A stretch of 52,391 nt of DNA, from the NCBI GenBank assembly GCA_019116045.1, contig DXCK01000104.1, forward strand, positions 1-52,391, read 5' to 3'. Below the pieces are notes generated by a model. It was given only the letters and a program-made list of their open reading frames with translations, did no database searches and was not told where the DNA came from. Positions 1 through 8,455 of the stretch are shown here, in pieces. The DNA is from Candidatus Bacteroides merdipullorum (GTDB taxonomy: Bacteria; Bacteroidota; Bacteroidia; Bacteroidales; Bacteroidaceae). The position numbers were made by a program, and so were the translations under genes. Each line of letters starts with the position of its first letter. Position 1 is the first letter of the stretch.

Positions 1-171
1 ACGACGGCAAGAAGCCTTCCACTTCTCCTGTCAGACATTCCAAAAGCAAAAATAAACATTTTTCCTCTAACAACGGAAACATGCCTGATAAAATCTTCTG
101 CCAATCCAGCGGCCTTTCCAGCCAAAGCCGAAAAGCCGCCGAAATATAGCAGGCACACACCAGAACAAATC
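1..171. other. Window edge, no supported gene
   Basis: This is the stretch downstream of the minus-strand GH43 gene. Several frames stay open through it on both strands, but none shows a recognisable domain, a signal peptide or a convincing start. I therefore annotate no gene here. It could contain the 5' part of another gene of the same locus that continues beyond the window. Confidence 0.3.
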
Positions 172-1263
172 CTATTCCTTATGGATGACTGGCGCTTCTG
201 CCGACACAGAAGGAATACCTGTGTTTATGGAAGGCCAACCTTCATAGGTCCAGCGAACCAAGTCAAGGCTGATGCTACGCCCGTTGTCACCACTCGGCGT
301 AGGCTGGTAGTAAGCATGATAAAGCATCCAAGTCTGCCCCGCATCGTCCAACTGCAAGATGGAGTTATGTCCCGTTCCCTTAAACGTATTGTCAGAAGTG
401 CCGGACAAAATGACTTCATCCTGATTATCCAACATCTGTCCGCCCGACTTGTTAAGGTAAGGGCCTGTCAAGTTCTCCGAACGGCACACTACCGTCTGAT
501 ACGTACTGTTGATACCCTCGCAACAAGAACCGCGCGAAGCAAACAGGTAATAATAACCGCCACGTTTCCACACATTCACACCTTCGTAGGCATTGCCAGC
601 CAACTGCAACTGAGTCTCCATTTTAGGAGTGATGCTCGACAAATCATCTGCCACGTTCAATTCCACGATATAAATCCCGTGGAAACTGCCCCAAAGCATA
701 TAGTACTTACCATCTTCTTCCCAGAAGAACTGGTCGATGGAGTTCTGAACCCCCATTTGCTCGCTGGTAAACACAAAGCCCTGAGGAGTGAAGGGACCTT
801 CGGGACTGTCGGACAAAGCATAACCCACCGTGCTGAGCCATTCCTGACCCCACTTGGCCAACGAATAGAACAACACATACTTGCCCTTGATGTAACGAAT
901 CTCGGGTGCCCATAAGCTCGGATCATCGTAACTGACAGAGGTAGGAAAGTCTGGACGGGTGGCCTCCGTAAACGCCGTTCCCACAAAAGTCCAATTCAGC
1001 AAATCATCCGACTTATAAATAGGCATGTTGCGCGTATCTTCCGTCCCATATAAATAATAAGTACCGTCATCCACACGGATACAGGTGGGGTCGGGAGCCG
1101 AATACTCCAGCACGGGATTCCAATAAACGACCTTAGTTTCATCGCCTCCTCCACCGCCACCGGGAGGATTATCCGATGGCTCGTCAGAAGAACTGCCACA
1201 AGCCGTCATGAAAAACAAAAACATCACAGAACAAAATAACCAGGAAATCTTTTTCACATTCAT
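172..1263 (-). CDS. GH43 family lipoprotein, probable arabinan-active enzyme
   Basis: This encodes a 363-residue glycoside hydrolase of family 43, a five-bladed beta-propeller family rich in arabinanases, arabinofuranosidases and xylosidases. I chose the ATG at 1263 because it leads straight into a lipoprotein signal (hydrophobic residues 7-20, then Cys22); the longer frame adds an unlikely leader. A Gly-rich linker follows (residues 35-40). The expected catalytic acids are visible: Asp58 in SAPDPTC, Asp177 in NSIDQFF and Glu227 in NAYEGVN. A GTGHNS motif near the C-terminus also fits arabinanase-like members. It is the last gene of the SusC/SusD locus, so it probably acts outside the cytoplasm, perhaps at the cell surface. 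The exact substrate is inferred. Confidence 0.88.
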   Translation of the reverse strand: MNVKKISWLFCSVMFLFFMTACGSSSDEPSDNPPGGGGGGDETKVVYWNPVLEYSAPDPTCIRVDDGTYYLYGTEDTRNMPIYKSDDLLNWTFVGTAFTEATRPDFPTSVSYDDPSLWAPEIRYIKGKYVLFYSLAKWGQEWLSTVGYALSDSPEGPFTPQGFVFTSEQMGVQNSIDQFFWEEDGKYYMLWGSFHGIYIVELNVADDLSSITPKMETQLQLAGNAYEGVNVWKRGGYYYLFASRGSCCEGINSTYQTVVCRSENLTGPYLNKSGGQMLDNQDEVILSGTSDNTFKGTGHNSILQLDDAGQTWMLYHAYYQPTPSGDNGRSISLDLVRWTYEGWPSINTGIPSVSAEAPVIHKE

Positions 1264-1379
1264 AATTACCATTATCATTTCAGTTAGTAATAATATCCAT
1301 ATATAAGTAGGTAAGCAACTGTTCACATTTAGTTTATACTATGAATGAGAATTTAGTTAGGACGCAAATAGTAACTTAG

Positions 1380-1405
1380 TTCCCCTCCTCCGGGGAGAAG
1401 GGGAA
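1380..1405 (-). terminator. Hairpin between the discoidin lipoprotein and GH43 genes
   Basis: TTCCCC at 1380-1385 can pair with GGGGAA at 1400-1405, with further CTCC/GGAG pairing inside. The gap from 1264 to 1569 holds this hairpin and a small CGGGTCGAAACCCG palindrome near 1523-1536, but no gene. On the minus-strand transcript the stem is not followed by a clear U tract, so it may be an RNA-processing or attenuating structure within the locus rather than a true terminator. Confidence 0.4.
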
Positions 1406-1569
1406 ACGGATACCCATACCTATTTTGATCCCCCCCTGAACGGCAAATAATTCTCTTTTTATTTGTCAGACATTATTAGCACAATTTGTAGCCTCAGCTA
1501 AGAATAGGCACACCGGCTTCACGGGTCGAAACCCGCAAAGCCATCGCCTTTCATAATCCATTGTCTTGT

Positions 1570-2928
1570 TCAATCTTCACCATACAGATAAACCTCGGCC
1601 ATGCACATGTTGGCATCACGGTACGAAGTGACGAACTCCAGCTTCAGGTAACGTCCCCGGGTGGGCGTCACGTCGAAGATTTGTTCGCCTTCTACGAAGG
1701 CAGCCGTGAACGAACCGATGGGACTGCCCCAATCCTCGCCGTCAGAGCTGACGTAGACATTCACATCTTTCACGTCGTGGTAACTACCCACACGCTGCAC
1801 GATACCCACCTGCGTAAACTCGCGCTCAGCTTGCGTGTCCAACACCATCCAGTGGGGCAATTGACTGTCGGGCGAACTTTGCCAACTGGCGTGCCAGTAA
1901 GTGTTGATATCACCGTCGATGGCATCCAAGAATCGCCCGTTAAAATCACCTTCACCGGTCAGTTCTTCCGTACAGCCCGTGGCAGTCCAGCCCGTGCGGT
2001 CAAAACGTTTACCAACCAAACGCACCAACGGCGCCCATACAGCAGCATCGGCCGAAAGTTCAAAACGGCTTACGTCGCTCAGGCGAAGGGGAAGCATATA
2101 ATAACCCGATTTGGCATCACCAAAATCAATGCTGATATCAACGTTTGCATCTTGGGCATCGGCGGCTAAAGACACATTAGAGGGAACAGTATAAGTTCCT
2201 GCGGAGGGTATCTGGTAATTTGTGTTGTGTTGTTCATTGTATTCCGTCACATAATTGGCATCCACAGAAAGTGCTGCTGTCACTTCCCACGAATTTTGCA
2301 CCGTCAGCAAGCCAAATGTATTAGAAGCACTGAACGGGCCAGAAGTAAAATCATGAGTATAACTTTGTACACCAGTAGAGCGGAAGCCCACGGGAGGGGT
2401 AATTACGCTGCTGATAAGCAAGATATAAGAATTCTTATCACTATTCACAGAGTCAGTCTCACTGACGGCTTGCAGCGGCAGCAACCACCGTGTGTCAGCC
2501 GAAGCAGCTTCCATGGCAGCCGCCACTTGCACCGGGTCTATGGAGATGCTCACTTGCTTACTGGTTTCGGAAGCGCCGAAGCTCAGTTGTGACTGACCGA
2601 TGGTATAGCTTCCAGAAGGAATTATCTGATAGGGCACGCCTTCATTAAACGTGTACATATCATCTACGTCACTTTGCGACATAACTTCAATGCCGACATT
2701 AGCACTCAGCGAAGGGTCGCTGCCCGCCTTGCACACCGAGAAGGTGTAGTCTGTAAGTTCTCCCGTGTTATAGAGCGTGACATTCTGCTCGCCGCTTTCC
2801 AGAATATAAAGAATCTTGTGGTATTCGGCGGGAAAATAATCCTGTAAGTCATCTTCGGCACAACCCTGCATGAGCGGGAGCAACGAAAGAGGGAGTAATG
2901 CTGTATAAAAAATCTTCTTCATGGTCAT
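1570..2928 (-). CDS. DUF1735 / discoidin-domain surface lipoprotein (SusE-like position)
   Basis: This encodes a 452-residue lipoprotein; the signal ends at LPLMQGC, with Cys23 as the predicted lipidation site. The first two thirds look like two consecutive DUF1735 (BT_3987-type) beta domains. The last ~130 residues resemble an F5/8 type C (discoidin) fold, with DGDINTYWHASWQ and a C-terminal RGRYLKLEF strand typical of that family. Such proteins usually bind glycans at the cell surface and help SusD capture substrate. The gene sits 31 bp downstream of SusD in the same operon. An alternative ATG lies two codons inside. The binding specificity cannot be read from the sequence. Confidence 0.85.
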   Translation of the reverse strand: MTMKKIFYTALLPLSLLPLMQGCAEDDLQDYFPAEYHKILYILESGEQNVTLYNTGELTDYTFSVCKAGSDPSLSANVGIEVMSQSDVDDMYTFNEGVPYQIIPSGSYTIGQSQLSFGASETSKQVSISIDPVQVAAAMEAASADTRWLLPLQAVSETDSVNSDKNSYILLISSVITPPVGFRSTGVQSYTHDFTSGPFSASNTFGLLTVQNSWEVTAALSVDANYVTEYNEQHNTNYQIPSAGTYTVPSNVSLAADAQDANVDISIDFGDAKSGYYMLPLRLSDVSRFELSADAAVWAPLVRLVGKRFDRTGWTATGCTEELTGEGDFNGRFLDAIDGDINTYWHASWQSSPDSQLPHWMVLDTQAEREFTQVGIVQRVGSYHDVKDVNVYVSSDGEDWGSPIGSFTAAFVEGEQIFDVTPTRGRYLKLEFVTSYRDANMCMAEVYLYGED

Positions 2929-2959
2929 TTCCTTTTTTACATTAATTATCGTTATTGCA

Positions 2960-4942
2960 TCAATAACCCGGTGCCTGAATCAATTGCGGATCTGAATAAA
3001 TCTCTTCATTGTGAATCGGATAAAGATACATGCGGTCATCCCATTCAAATGGCTGTTCGATAACCATAGGTGTATTAAATTCTTCGAAAGAAGGATTTGA
3101 CACCAATGCATTCAGACCACGGTAATGGCTCTTGCTCATGGTTTCCGGACCAATCACATTACGTCGAATCTCCAACTGGCGGCGAACCTCGAAATAGAAC
3201 TCGTTGGAGATTTCGTCCAACACCACTTCCAGCAACTGTCCGTTGCCGCTTACATCTTCCAGGTTGACGGCAGGCACGCCGGCGCGTTCGCGCACCAAGT
3301 TCAGGTAGCTCACACCTTCGTCAAGATGCTGGTTCAGACGAGCGTCACATTCCGCCAGCATCAGGTAGAGGTCGGCCAGGCGGAACAAAGCCCACGTATG
3401 GTTGTAACCCTCGCTCATGTTGCTATTGGCATCGATTCCAGTGTAGCGAAGGTTGGGATGAACCATTTTGATGTTATAGAAACCTGTCTGCGACTGGTTG
3501 TTGGCACCAAAGTTCGGATTATACCCATTCTCGTTCGAGTCGCGCATGCGCAGAATCAGATTACTTCCGTTCTTAATAACAGGTGAATATTCGCCACCGT
3601 CAAAGCCTATCCAGGCATAGAAGCGGGGTTCGCGCCCTACGCACAAGTTGATGACTTCGGGAGTATCGCGCCCGTCATCGTCGCGCAGGCGGATGCCCGA
3701 CGATTCGAACCATCTTGATTCAGGGGTAAAGTCCGGGTCTTCGGCAGGCTGTCTGCCATCGGCTGTATAGAAGCTTTCCACGGCATGAAGCGACGGGCTG
3801 ATCCATCCCCACGCACCGCGCAAGACACTGTTCTGGTCGGTGATGACGTAATGCGGAACGCAACTGTTGTCCACATCCGGGGCAATGTACAGCATCCCCC
3901 AGATAGCTTCATTGTTACCCTGGTCGGGACCCGTGGTCACCACATAACGCATCAGCATCACGCGCTTGGCAAATTCCTCGCCTTCGGGCGTACTGGTATC
4001 CACACCCGGAATCTGGGGCAAGGGGATATCATTGGCCAAACGACGTGCTTCGGAACCATCAACGTCAAACAAAACATGTCCGGCTGCTTCGGCTTCCTGA
4101 ATGGCCTCCAGACAAGCCTGACGGGCCATTTCCCATTTACTGGCATCGTAAGTATGGCTGATTAGCTCGGTGCCATAGCCCGGAGTCTCGTAATTCTCGT
4201 TGGCCCATGACTTGTTGGGAAATTCACCGTTGAACAAAGGCGAAGCGGCCAACCAGCGCACACGGGCCTTCAGGAACTTGGCAGCAGCCTTCGTAGCACG
4301 CCCATAGTACTGCTGCACGCTGTACACGGAAGGCAGATTCTCGTAGGCAATGTCGCAGAGATTTGCCACATAGTCGGCACAATAATCGAAATGCGAGCGC
4401 CCCGGCATGGCGTCTGTGGCAACGTTTGTCGGAATCACCTCATCCGTAATGGGGATGGGGCCATAGTATATCATGGCTTCGCAATGGAGGTAAGCCTTCA
4501 GGAATTGCGCCTCGGCGATGTACTGAGCCTTCAGCTCGTCCGATAGTCCCGGCACCACCTTCTCGTTGATGTCCCGAATGAACATGTTGCAATAGCCGAT
4601 GGAGTTATAATACTCCTGGAAGGCACCGTAATACGTGTTCATGCCCGTCGGCTGGTTCCACTGGTAACGCTGCGCATCACAATTCTGCGGAGCCAATGCC
4701 ACCCACTCATCGCTGCCCTGGCGCAAATTATAAGGACGGAAGTTTTGAATCAGCGTAGCATTCTGTATCGGGCCATAGCAACTGTACAGATACTCCAATG
4801 CATCCACCTGCGTTTTCAATATATCATCGCGGTCGACCGTTTCGGGCGGTGCCACATCAAGATAATCGCAAGACACTACGCCAACCAGCAGCAAAGCCGA
4901 AGCGGCAAGAGTACAAAATTTCGATTTCATATCTGGTTTCAT
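2960..4942 (-). CDS. susD-like: SusD/RagB family nutrient-binding outer-membrane lipoprotein
   Basis: This encodes a 660-residue SusD-like protein. It begins with a lipoprotein signal (VGVVSCDYLDVAPPE) whose Cys is followed by the DYLD..PPE segment typical of SusD N-termini. The N-terminal half has the helical TPR-like region (YYNSIGYCNMFIRDI, IAEAQFLKAYLHCEA). The C-terminal half has the usual HTWALFRLADLYLMLAECDARLN and MYLYPIHNEEI segments. It should cap the SusC transporter and deliver oligosaccharides to it. A second ATG four codons in is an equally possible start. The length is somewhat greater than the family average of about 550, consistent with large surface loops. Confidence 0.95.
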   Translation of the reverse strand: MKPDMKSKFCTLAASALLLVGVVSCDYLDVAPPETVDRDDILKTQVDALEYLYSCYGPIQNATLIQNFRPYNLRQGSDEWVALAPQNCDAQRYQWNQPTGMNTYYGAFQEYYNSIGYCNMFIRDINEKVVPGLSDELKAQYIAEAQFLKAYLHCEAMIYYGPIPITDEVIPTNVATDAMPGRSHFDYCADYVANLCDIAYENLPSVYSVQQYYGRATKAAAKFLKARVRWLAASPLFNGEFPNKSWANENYETPGYGTELISHTYDASKWEMARQACLEAIQEAEAAGHVLFDVDGSEARRLANDIPLPQIPGVDTSTPEGEEFAKRVMLMRYVVTTGPDQGNNEAIWGMLYIAPDVDNSCVPHYVITDQNSVLRGAWGWISPSLHAVESFYTADGRQPAEDPDFTPESRWFESSGIRLRDDDGRDTPEVINLCVGREPRFYAWIGFDGGEYSPVIKNGSNLILRMRDSNENGYNPNFGANNQSQTGFYNIKMVHPNLRYTGIDANSNMSEGYNHTWALFRLADLYLMLAECDARLNQHLDEGVSYLNLVRERAGVPAVNLEDVSGNGQLLEVVLDEISNEFYFEVRRQLEIRRNVIGPETMSKSHYRGLNALVSNPSFEEFNTPMVIEQPFEWDDRMYLYPIHNEEIYSDPQLIQAPGY

Positions 4943-5001
4943 ATCTAAAATCTGTTTTAATCCAATCTTTTCTTTCTATATTCAAAATAAAACGTCTCAG
5001 A

Positions 5002-5067
5002 GAAGCCGTGCCTCCGGTGCGCCAGAGCGTCCGTTCCTGTGCGGAACAAGCAAGCAACCTGCGCTGC
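5002..5067 (-). repeat. 22-bp period repeat array in the susC-susD gap
   Basis: Three consecutive 22-bp units (5002-5023, 5024-5045, 5046-5067) lie between susD and susC. Read on the minus strand they resemble the unit seen at 27637, 36640 and 42231. The first unit contains GAGGCACGGCT and matches the family consensus at about 15 of 22 positions, the second at about 14 and the third at about 10. The rest of the 4943-5086 gap is AT-rich with no gene. The function is unknown. Confidence 0.55.
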
Positions 5068-5086
5068 GGAAGGCCAACCCAAACAG

Positions 5087-8000
5087 TTAGAAGCTCACCT
5101 GCACACCGATGTTAAACGTACGGCTCAGCGGATAACTGTTGTAGTCCAACTCCGGATCCCACAATTTGAAAGGCGACCACACGGCCAAATTGTCACCACT
5201 GAAATAAACGCGGCAGAAGGGGAAACGATAACCGATTTCCAACGTCTTAAAGCGAATGAAGTCAGCCTTGCGCATCCACCACGTACTGGGCTGGATATTA
5301 TTGGCTATTTCAGCCTGCGAAACGCCCATGCGCGGATAGGCAACGTTGCTGTTGTCGGCCCCTTCCACCCAATGGCTGTCGGCAATCCACTGCATCAGGT
5401 TCAAGCGCGCATGTCCGGAAGTCTGCACGAAGGGATAAATCTTCTCGCTGCCGTCCATGAGCATAATACGACGCTTGGCCGAACCATTGAAAAAGACATT
5501 CACATCGAAATTCTTCCACATCACGCTAAGCCCCAAGCCATACTGTATGCGGGGCGTATTGCCATAAGGCGAAATCACCACTTGGTCTTCTTGCGTAATG
5601 CGTCCGTCGCCATTCACATCACGATACTTGATGTCACCCGGCATCACCTCACTGCCCAAATCCTGCACGGCGTGCGAATCGATGTCCGCCTGGTCCTCAA
5701 ACAGCCCCTCGGCAATGAAACCACGCATGCAGTCCAGCGGCTTTCCGGTTTGCGTCTGCCATACGTAAGGATAATTCGGCTCGTCCAAAGAGACATACTT
5801 GTTTTTCGTATAAGTATAGTTCGCACGGAAGTCCACGCTCAAATCCTTGGTCAACTGCTTGCGCCAGTTAACGCTCAGTTCGACACCCTGGCTGTCCACC
5901 TTACCCATGTTAGCCCACGGAACAGCCACCTCGTAACCCAGTATTTTGGGGAAAGAAGCACGGTGCAGCAAGATGCGGTCGCGCTTATACTTGAAGTAAT
6001 CGAACGTCACGTCCACCTGGTCGAACAGCCGCATGTCCACACCAAAGTCAAACTGCCTGGAGCGCTCCCACGAGGCATTCTCCACCGGGAACTCACGAAT
6101 ACGCAGGCCGGCATAAGCCTGTTGAGTGGAACCATTGACACCGGAAGTAAAGGTATAACCACCATTCAGATTGATGTCATACAAATAAAGGAAGTGAGGA
6201 GCGCCGGCCGACGAACCCGTCTCGTCACTACCAACCAAACCATAAGAAGCACGAAGCTTCAGATTGTTCACATACTCGCGGATAGGCTCCCAGAAGCTCT
6301 CGCTGCTGACCACCCAACCCAACGAAACAGCCGGGAAGAACTCGAAACGGTCACCCTTCTGCAAACGCTCGGTACCGTTGTAACCAAAGTTGAACTCGAA
6401 CAAATACTTGTGGTCATAATCATACGTAAAACGTCCGGACAGGCCTTGGTTGCGATTGGGCAACACATCTGTACGATATTCGCGCATCATATACATCAAC
6501 ATGCCCGTCACGTTGTGCTTGCCGAAACTGCGCGCATAATTCAGGCGGGCATCAAAATAGAACGTCTGGTCGCTCCAACGGCTGATGCCACTCTGGTTGA
6601 TATACTCCTCACCCTCGCGGATGTTCTGCACCTCGAAAGCCTCCGGATTAGATGGGTCCCAACTGCCATCCACCAGCATGTAATAGAAAGGATTGATAGA
6701 ACGGTCGTAGTAGCTCTGCGAGTAATTATTGAAATTTACCAACGCCGTCAGCGAAAGCCCCTTGGTGATGAAGTCCAGCTTTTGGTCGAGGTTCAGCGAG
6801 ACATTCAGCTTGTTGTTGTTGTCCTCCTTGAAAGTATTCATCATCGCAGCATACGGATTGGGGAAAATATCCTGCCCCTGCAAGAAACCACTGCCAAAAC
6901 GAATATGATCCACCCCTTCGGCTGCCGGATACATCACCGGGAACTGCACCGGATTGTTCAGGTAAATAGACCGGAACAAATCGGCCGAAGCCGTGTTGGG
7001 TGACTTGGAGTTGACAATCTGTGCATTCATGCGCAAGCCCAGCTTGGTAGTGGAAGTCAGCTTATAGTCGATGTTATTCTGAAACGTGTACATCCAGCGG
7101 TTGTAGTTACTGTTCAGAGAATAATTATCCAACACGTTCAGCATACCACTGTCGTGGTTGGCCTGCAAACTCATGTAATAAGTCACGCGCGACCCACCGC
7201 CCGACACATTGATATTGGCACGCTGGCTTTGCGTCAAATCCTTGAACATGGTGCTATACCAATCCACGTTGGGGAACACATACGGATTGATACCGCTGGC
7301 CGTATAATCTATCTGCTCCTGCGAATAAGCCGGAGAAGCCGAAGGGCTGCGGCTCAACAACGCCTCGTTGTACAACTGCATATACGTCACCCCGTCTGCA
7401 TAATCCACCACATTCGTCGGTTTCATGAACGAATGTTCGTAAGTAACATTCACGCGTGCTTTCGAGTTTTCCGTACCCGATTTCGTAGTAACCAACATCA
7501 CACCATTGGCACCGCGCGCACCATAGATAGCCGTGGCCGAAGCATCTTTCAGGATAGAGAAACTTTCGATGGTCTCGGCAGGGATATTGTTCAAATCTCC
7601 TGTGGAGATTTCCACCCCGTCCAACAAGATAAGCGGTGTGGCGCGTCCGCCGAAAGTATTAATGCCACGGATATAGAACTCGCCCGCCGTGCCCGGCTCG
7701 CCACTATTTGTCATGGCAATCACACCAGAAAGCTGTCCGGCCAAGTTATTGGTCAGCGAAGAACTGGGTACCCGCAACGAAGCACCTTTCACCGACGTAA
7801 TGGCTCCCGTCACCGAAATCTTCTTTTGCGTACCTGCACCAACCACAACGACCTCGCTCAGCATCTCGTCGTCAGACACCAAATGCACGCTCACAAATGC
7901 CTGGTCAGTGATGTAAACCTCCTGCGTCTTATACCCCACATAACTCACCTCCAACGTAAAAGACTTGCCCGAAACAGACAAGGAAAAATGACCGTTCATG

Positions 8001-8272
8001 TCAGTAATGACGCCCGTCTTTTCTCCTTTCACCAACACACTGGCTCCAATCAAGGGCTCGTCGGTATTGGCATCCATCACGGTGCCTTCCAATATTCGTT
8101 TGGATTGGTCGATTTCCCGATTCATGACAGTGGAACCGGTCACTACATTCTCTTCTGTTTCCGACGGAAGAGGCTCGGCTGTTTGTCGGTCATCTGCATA
8201 GACACCCGTCATCGGAACGGGAAGCAGAACCATGAGTAACAAACACCTGACAAGGTTAGCTTTCATTCTCAT
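5087..8272 (-). CDS. susC-like: SusC/RagA family TonB-dependent outer-membrane transporter
   Basis: This encodes a 1061-residue TonB-linked porin. From ATG 8272 (or the ATG two codons later) it has a signal peptide ending near GVYADD and then a short extension. A CarboxypepD_reg-like domain follows (ILEGTVMDANTDEPLIGASV), then a TonB-box-like region (EVVVVGAGTQKK) and the plug domain (LILLDGVEI, SILKDASATAIYGARGANGV). A large beta-barrel runs to the C-terminal Phe in GVQVSF. It imports oligosaccharides across the outer membrane together with the downstream SusD. Upstream in-frame codons reach 8371 but lack a signal peptide, so I reject that start. Confidence 0.96.
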   Translation of the reverse strand: MRMKANLVRCLLLMVLLPVPMTGVYADDRQTAEPLPSETEENVVTGSTVMNREIDQSKRILEGTVMDANTDEPLIGASVLVKGEKTGVITDMNGHFSLSVSGKSFTLEVSYVGYKTQEVYITDQAFVSVHLVSDDEMLSEVVVVGAGTQKKISVTGAITSVKGASLRVPSSSLTNNLAGQLSGVIAMTNSGEPGTAGEFYIRGINTFGGRATPLILLDGVEISTGDLNNIPAETIESFSILKDASATAIYGARGANGVMLVTTKSGTENSKARVNVTYEHSFMKPTNVVDYADGVTYMQLYNEALLSRSPSASPAYSQEQIDYTASGINPYVFPNVDWYSTMFKDLTQSQRANINVSGGGSRVTYYMSLQANHDSGMLNVLDNYSLNSNYNRWMYTFQNNIDYKLTSTTKLGLRMNAQIVNSKSPNTASADLFRSIYLNNPVQFPVMYPAAEGVDHIRFGSGFLQGQDIFPNPYAAMMNTFKEDNNNKLNVSLNLDQKLDFITKGLSLTALVNFNNYSQSYYDRSINPFYYMLVDGSWDPSNPEAFEVQNIREGEEYINQSGISRWSDQTFYFDARLNYARSFGKHNVTGMLMYMMREYRTDVLPNRNQGLSGRFTYDYDHKYLFEFNFGYNGTERLQKGDRFEFFPAVSLGWVVSSESFWEPIREYVNNLKLRASYGLVGSDETGSSAGAPHFLYLYDINLNGGYTFTSGVNGSTQQAYAGLRIREFPVENASWERSRQFDFGVDMRLFDQVDVTFDYFKYKRDRILLHRASFPKILGYEVAVPWANMGKVDSQGVELSVNWRKQLTKDLSVDFRANYTYTKNKYVSLDEPNYPYVWQTQTGKPLDCMRGFIAEGLFEDQADIDSHAVQDLGSEVMPGDIKYRDVNGDGRITQEDQVVISPYGNTPRIQYGLGLSVMWKNFDVNVFFNGSAKRRIMLMDGSEKIYPFVQTSGHARLNLMQWIADSHWVEGADNSNVAYPRMGVSQAEIANNIQPSTWWMRKADFIRFKTLEIGYRFPFCRVYFSGDNLAVWSPFKLWDPELDYNSYPLSRTFNIGVQVSF

Positions 8273-8299
8273 GTTTAAAATTATGGTATTACGGTTAAA

Positions 8300-8368
8300 C
8301 AATCGGCAAACGTAAACAGGCATCACGACCCAACATCGTGCAGTTCTATTACACCCGTTTGCCGATTG
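8300..8368 (-). promoter_or_regulatory. Long inverted repeat in the susC leader
   Basis: A perfect 13-bp inverted repeat lies just upstream of susC: CAATCGGCAAACG at 8300-8312 and its complement at 8356-8368. Inside the 43-bp loop is a second small stem, CACGA at 8324-8328 with TCGTG at 8336-8340. In the minus-strand transcript this would fold into a nested stem-loop 28 bases before the start codon. It could be a 5'-leader control structure or a binding site for the upstream regulator. The gap 8273-8455 holds no gene and no exact TAnnTTTG box that I can see. Confidence 0.55.
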
Positions 8369-8455
8369 CAAAACTCAGAATAAAAAACCAACCAATGCTT
8401 AAAAATCGGTTCAAATAATGCAAATATCGAACCAAGCCACCCCGAAAATGCTTTT

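Noticed and set aside
181-915. Long plus-strand frame opposite the GH43 gene
   Set aside because: It is a mirror frame of a clear GH43 gene; the predicted protein has no domain or signal.
5039-7003. 654-codon plus-strand frame
   Set aside because: It lies antisense to the SusC gene, and its His/Ile/Arg-rich translation looks like a shadow frame.
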